Source: a bacterium
GTDB lineage: Bacteria; Babelota; Babeliae; Babelales; CAIQNR01
DNA length: 7,602 nucleotides
Assembly: GCA_947502805.1 (NCBI GenBank)
Contig: CANNBR010000041.1
Location: 1 to 7,602 of the forward strand
Direction of reading: 5' to 3'
Part shown: positions 6,674-7,602 of the stretch, piece by piece
Layout of the letters: each line of letters opens with the position of its first letter
Position numbering within the stretch: the first letter of the stretch is position 1
Position numbers and translations under genes: made by a program
Notes under the pieces: generated by a model
Database searches by the model: none
The model's input: the letters and a program-made list of their open reading frames with translations, nothing else
Told to the model about the DNA's origin: nothing

Positions 6674-6775
6674 TGAGAAGGCTAGGCCAATTTTCGGACA
6701 AACTTTTGGATCTGTTTTCTGTAGGTTCTGTTGAGTTTTATTATTAAGTGAAGATTAACAGAGAAGAAACCTACC
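6674..6775. other. AT-rich spacer with an imperfect inverted repeat
   Basis: This spacer separates the second and third palindromic repeats. GTAGGTT (6721-6727) is complementary to AACCTAC (6768-6774), and CTGTT (6728-6732) to AACAG (6757-6761), with a six-base bulge and a 24-base loop. No gene is evident: the longest minus-strand open stretch is about 30 codons, with no start signal or family resemblance. Confidence 0.45.
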
Positions 6776-6876
6776 ACTCGTCGTCCTCAGCAAGACGAGA
6801 GATGCGGCAGTGTACGTAGTACTCTGCTAGGCGAAGTGAGCGTAAGGATCCAGGATAATTGCGCAAAAGTCCTTAT
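6776..6876 (+). repeat. Palindromic intergenic repeat, copy 3 (forward)
   Basis: The first 86 bases equal copy 1 except for one base, T at 6811 where copy 1 has G at 6364. That base sits in the apex hairpin (6807-6827): copy 1 has a G-T pair, this copy a T-T mismatch. The tail CGCAAAAGTCCTTAT (6862-6876) matches the tail of copy 2 with one difference, so the full unit is about 101 bases. It ends three bases short of the stop codon of the NlpC/P60 gene, and on that transcript would form a 3' hairpin without a U-run. Confidence 0.88.
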
Positions 6877-6879
6877 TTC

Positions 6880-7602
6880 TTAGACGTTCTCCCAAGCCAT
6901 TGGCTTAACTGGTAAAAGAGAGAGAATGGTAAGGTCGGTAATTATTTTTCGATAGTTGCCTTGTTTATCAAGGCGTTGAATGGGTGCTTTTCTTATGTAA
7001 GAATCCATAAGGTTATCGGTTGTAGTAAGTCCTTCTAATTCAAGGGAGTAGGGAATTTCTTGTACAAGACCATAACCGTTTTCATAGCCGCGTGCTTCTA
7101 TTAATAATCCTTGTTTTACATCGCTTACAACTGCGACATGGCCATTCCAGAAAATAATATCTCCATTTTGTAGAGCTGTAGTTGGTTCAAGTTTAAAAAG
7201 TGATCGAGCAATTGATTTTGAATTAGTGGCAGTAAGGGGAATTCCTGCAACTTTGCAGGCAAGTCGAATAAGTCCCGCACAATCAACTCCCGTGTGTGGT
7301 ATTGCTGTGCATTCAGGACGAATAAAAGCAGTGCTTTTAATTTTATCTACAATCATTTTTTTTTCATAAAAGGAAACATCTTTAAAAGTTTCTAGAATGC
7401 TTGCGCCTCCAAGTACGTAAGGAATGGAGTCGGGTATTCCGTGAGCCCAGCGCTGTATTGTTATTAAAAACAGTGCGCGTTTTTGCTCATCAGTACGTTT
7501 TTTAGTAAGTACGCAGATATCTTTTAATAAGGCGCTTTCAAGAATGGTAGATGCTTTAGGGCTGTAGAATTTGATCTGGTAGTGATCATCGCTTTGTCCT
7601 GT
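6880..7602 (-). CDS. NlpC/P60 family cysteine peptidase (cell-wall hydrolase), 5' end outside window
   Basis: Expected to cut peptide bonds in peptidoglycan stems, outside the cytoplasm. The frame is open to the right edge, giving 240 visible residues, numbered here from 7602. PYVLGG (61-66) is the conserved Tyr motif at the start of the domain. GVDCAGL (105-111) carries the catalytic Cys108. GDIIFWNGHVAVVSD (147-161) carries His155. LLIEARG (166-172) puts Glu169 where many relatives have the third polar catalytic residue. An ATG at 7354-7356 is not a credible start, because the open frame and the Tyr motif lie upstream of it. The gap between PYVLGG and DCAGL is about 40 residues, longer than the usual ten or so, so an insertion is present. 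About 70 residues follow the last motif, ending AWENV. The real start, and any signal peptide or SH3 domains, are outside the window. Confidence 0.9.
   Translation of the reverse strand, partial: TGQSDDHYQIKFYSPKASTILESALLKDICVLTKKRTDEQKRALFLITIQRWAHGIPDSIPYVLGGASILETFKDVSFYEKKMIVDKIKSTAFIRPECTAIPHTGVDCAGLIRLACKVAGIPLTATNSKSIARSLFKLEPTTALQNGDIIFWNGHVAVVSDVKQGLLIEARGYENGYGLVQEIPYSLELEGLTTTDNLMDSYIRKAPIQRLDKQGNYRKIITDLTILSLLPVKPMAWENV

Larger units (their letters stand above)
6211..6972. repeat. 97-bp direct repeat pair flanking the repeat/GIY-YIG region
   Basis: Direct copies lie at 6211-6307 and 6876-6972, 96% identical with a constant offset of 665 bases. The right copy is the true 3' end of the NlpC/P60 gene; the left one is the isolated fragment abutting the 346-aa gene. 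The 568 bases between them hold three palindromic repeats and the GIY-YIG remnant. The length is far beyond a transposase target-site duplication, so segmental duplication or recombination is likelier. Confidence 0.9.

Noticed and set aside
6684..6790. Minus-strand open stretch of about 30 codons, Lys/Arg-rich
   Set aside because: It has no ATG start, no ribosome site and no family resemblance, and it overlaps an inverted repeat and the edge of a palindromic repeat.
6329..6876. CRISPR array
   Set aside because: There are only three units, of about 86-102 bp, with one inverted and unequal spacing. One spacer holds a gene remnant and no cas gene is present.
6211..6972. Insertion sequence with target-site duplication
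   Set aside because: No transposase gene is present, and the flanking direct repeat of 97 bp lies in a gene end and is far longer than known target duplications.

Overview
The window is an AT-rich piece of bacterial chromosome. It carries long secreted Ala/Lys/Glu-rich coiled-coil proteins, a secreted orphan protein, an NlpC/P60 cell-wall hydrolase and decayed gene fragments. This looks like a host-associated bacterium with a reduced genome; Candidatus Dependentiae (TM6) is my best guess. That assignment rests on style only (signal peptides on unrecognised proteins, repeat-rich coiled coils). No rRNA or marker gene is present to prove it.

Layout, left to right. Positions 1-197 are the tail of an Ala/Lys/Glu-rich protein with a 14-residue repeat. 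Positions 285-3470 encode a 1061-residue exported coiled-coil protein with three divergent copies of a small helical module; a strong intrinsic terminator follows (3487-3539). Next come two tandem tRNA-Arg genes, anticodons UCG and CCU, which look like an old duplication. Positions 3927-5123 encode a 398-residue FAD/NAD(P)-dependent pyridine-nucleotide-disulfide-type oxidoreductase, followed after 40 bases by a 346-residue secreted protein of unknown function (5164-6204).

The last 1.4 kb is the most interesting part. On the minus strand, an NlpC/P60 peptidase gene runs off the right edge. It is open to base 7602, and its conserved Tyr motif lies upstream of the first in-window ATG. The last 97 bp of its 3' end are duplicated 665 bp to the left, against the end of the 346-residue gene. 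Between the two copies lie three GC-richer palindromic repeats of about 86-102 bp in +, -, + orientation. Their arms are conserved, while the apex hairpin changes in sequence but keeps its fold. Between the first two repeats, which face each other, is the frameshifted remnant of a small GIY-YIG nuclease gene. I read the region as the footprint of a repeat family that may be, or once was, mobilised by or associated with a GIY-YIG protein.

No pathway links the intact genes. Several encode envelope or exported proteins (the coiled-coil protein, the 346-residue protein and probably the NlpC/P60 enzyme), while the oxidoreductase is cytosolic and probably expressed from the tRNA-Arg/oxidoreductase stretch.
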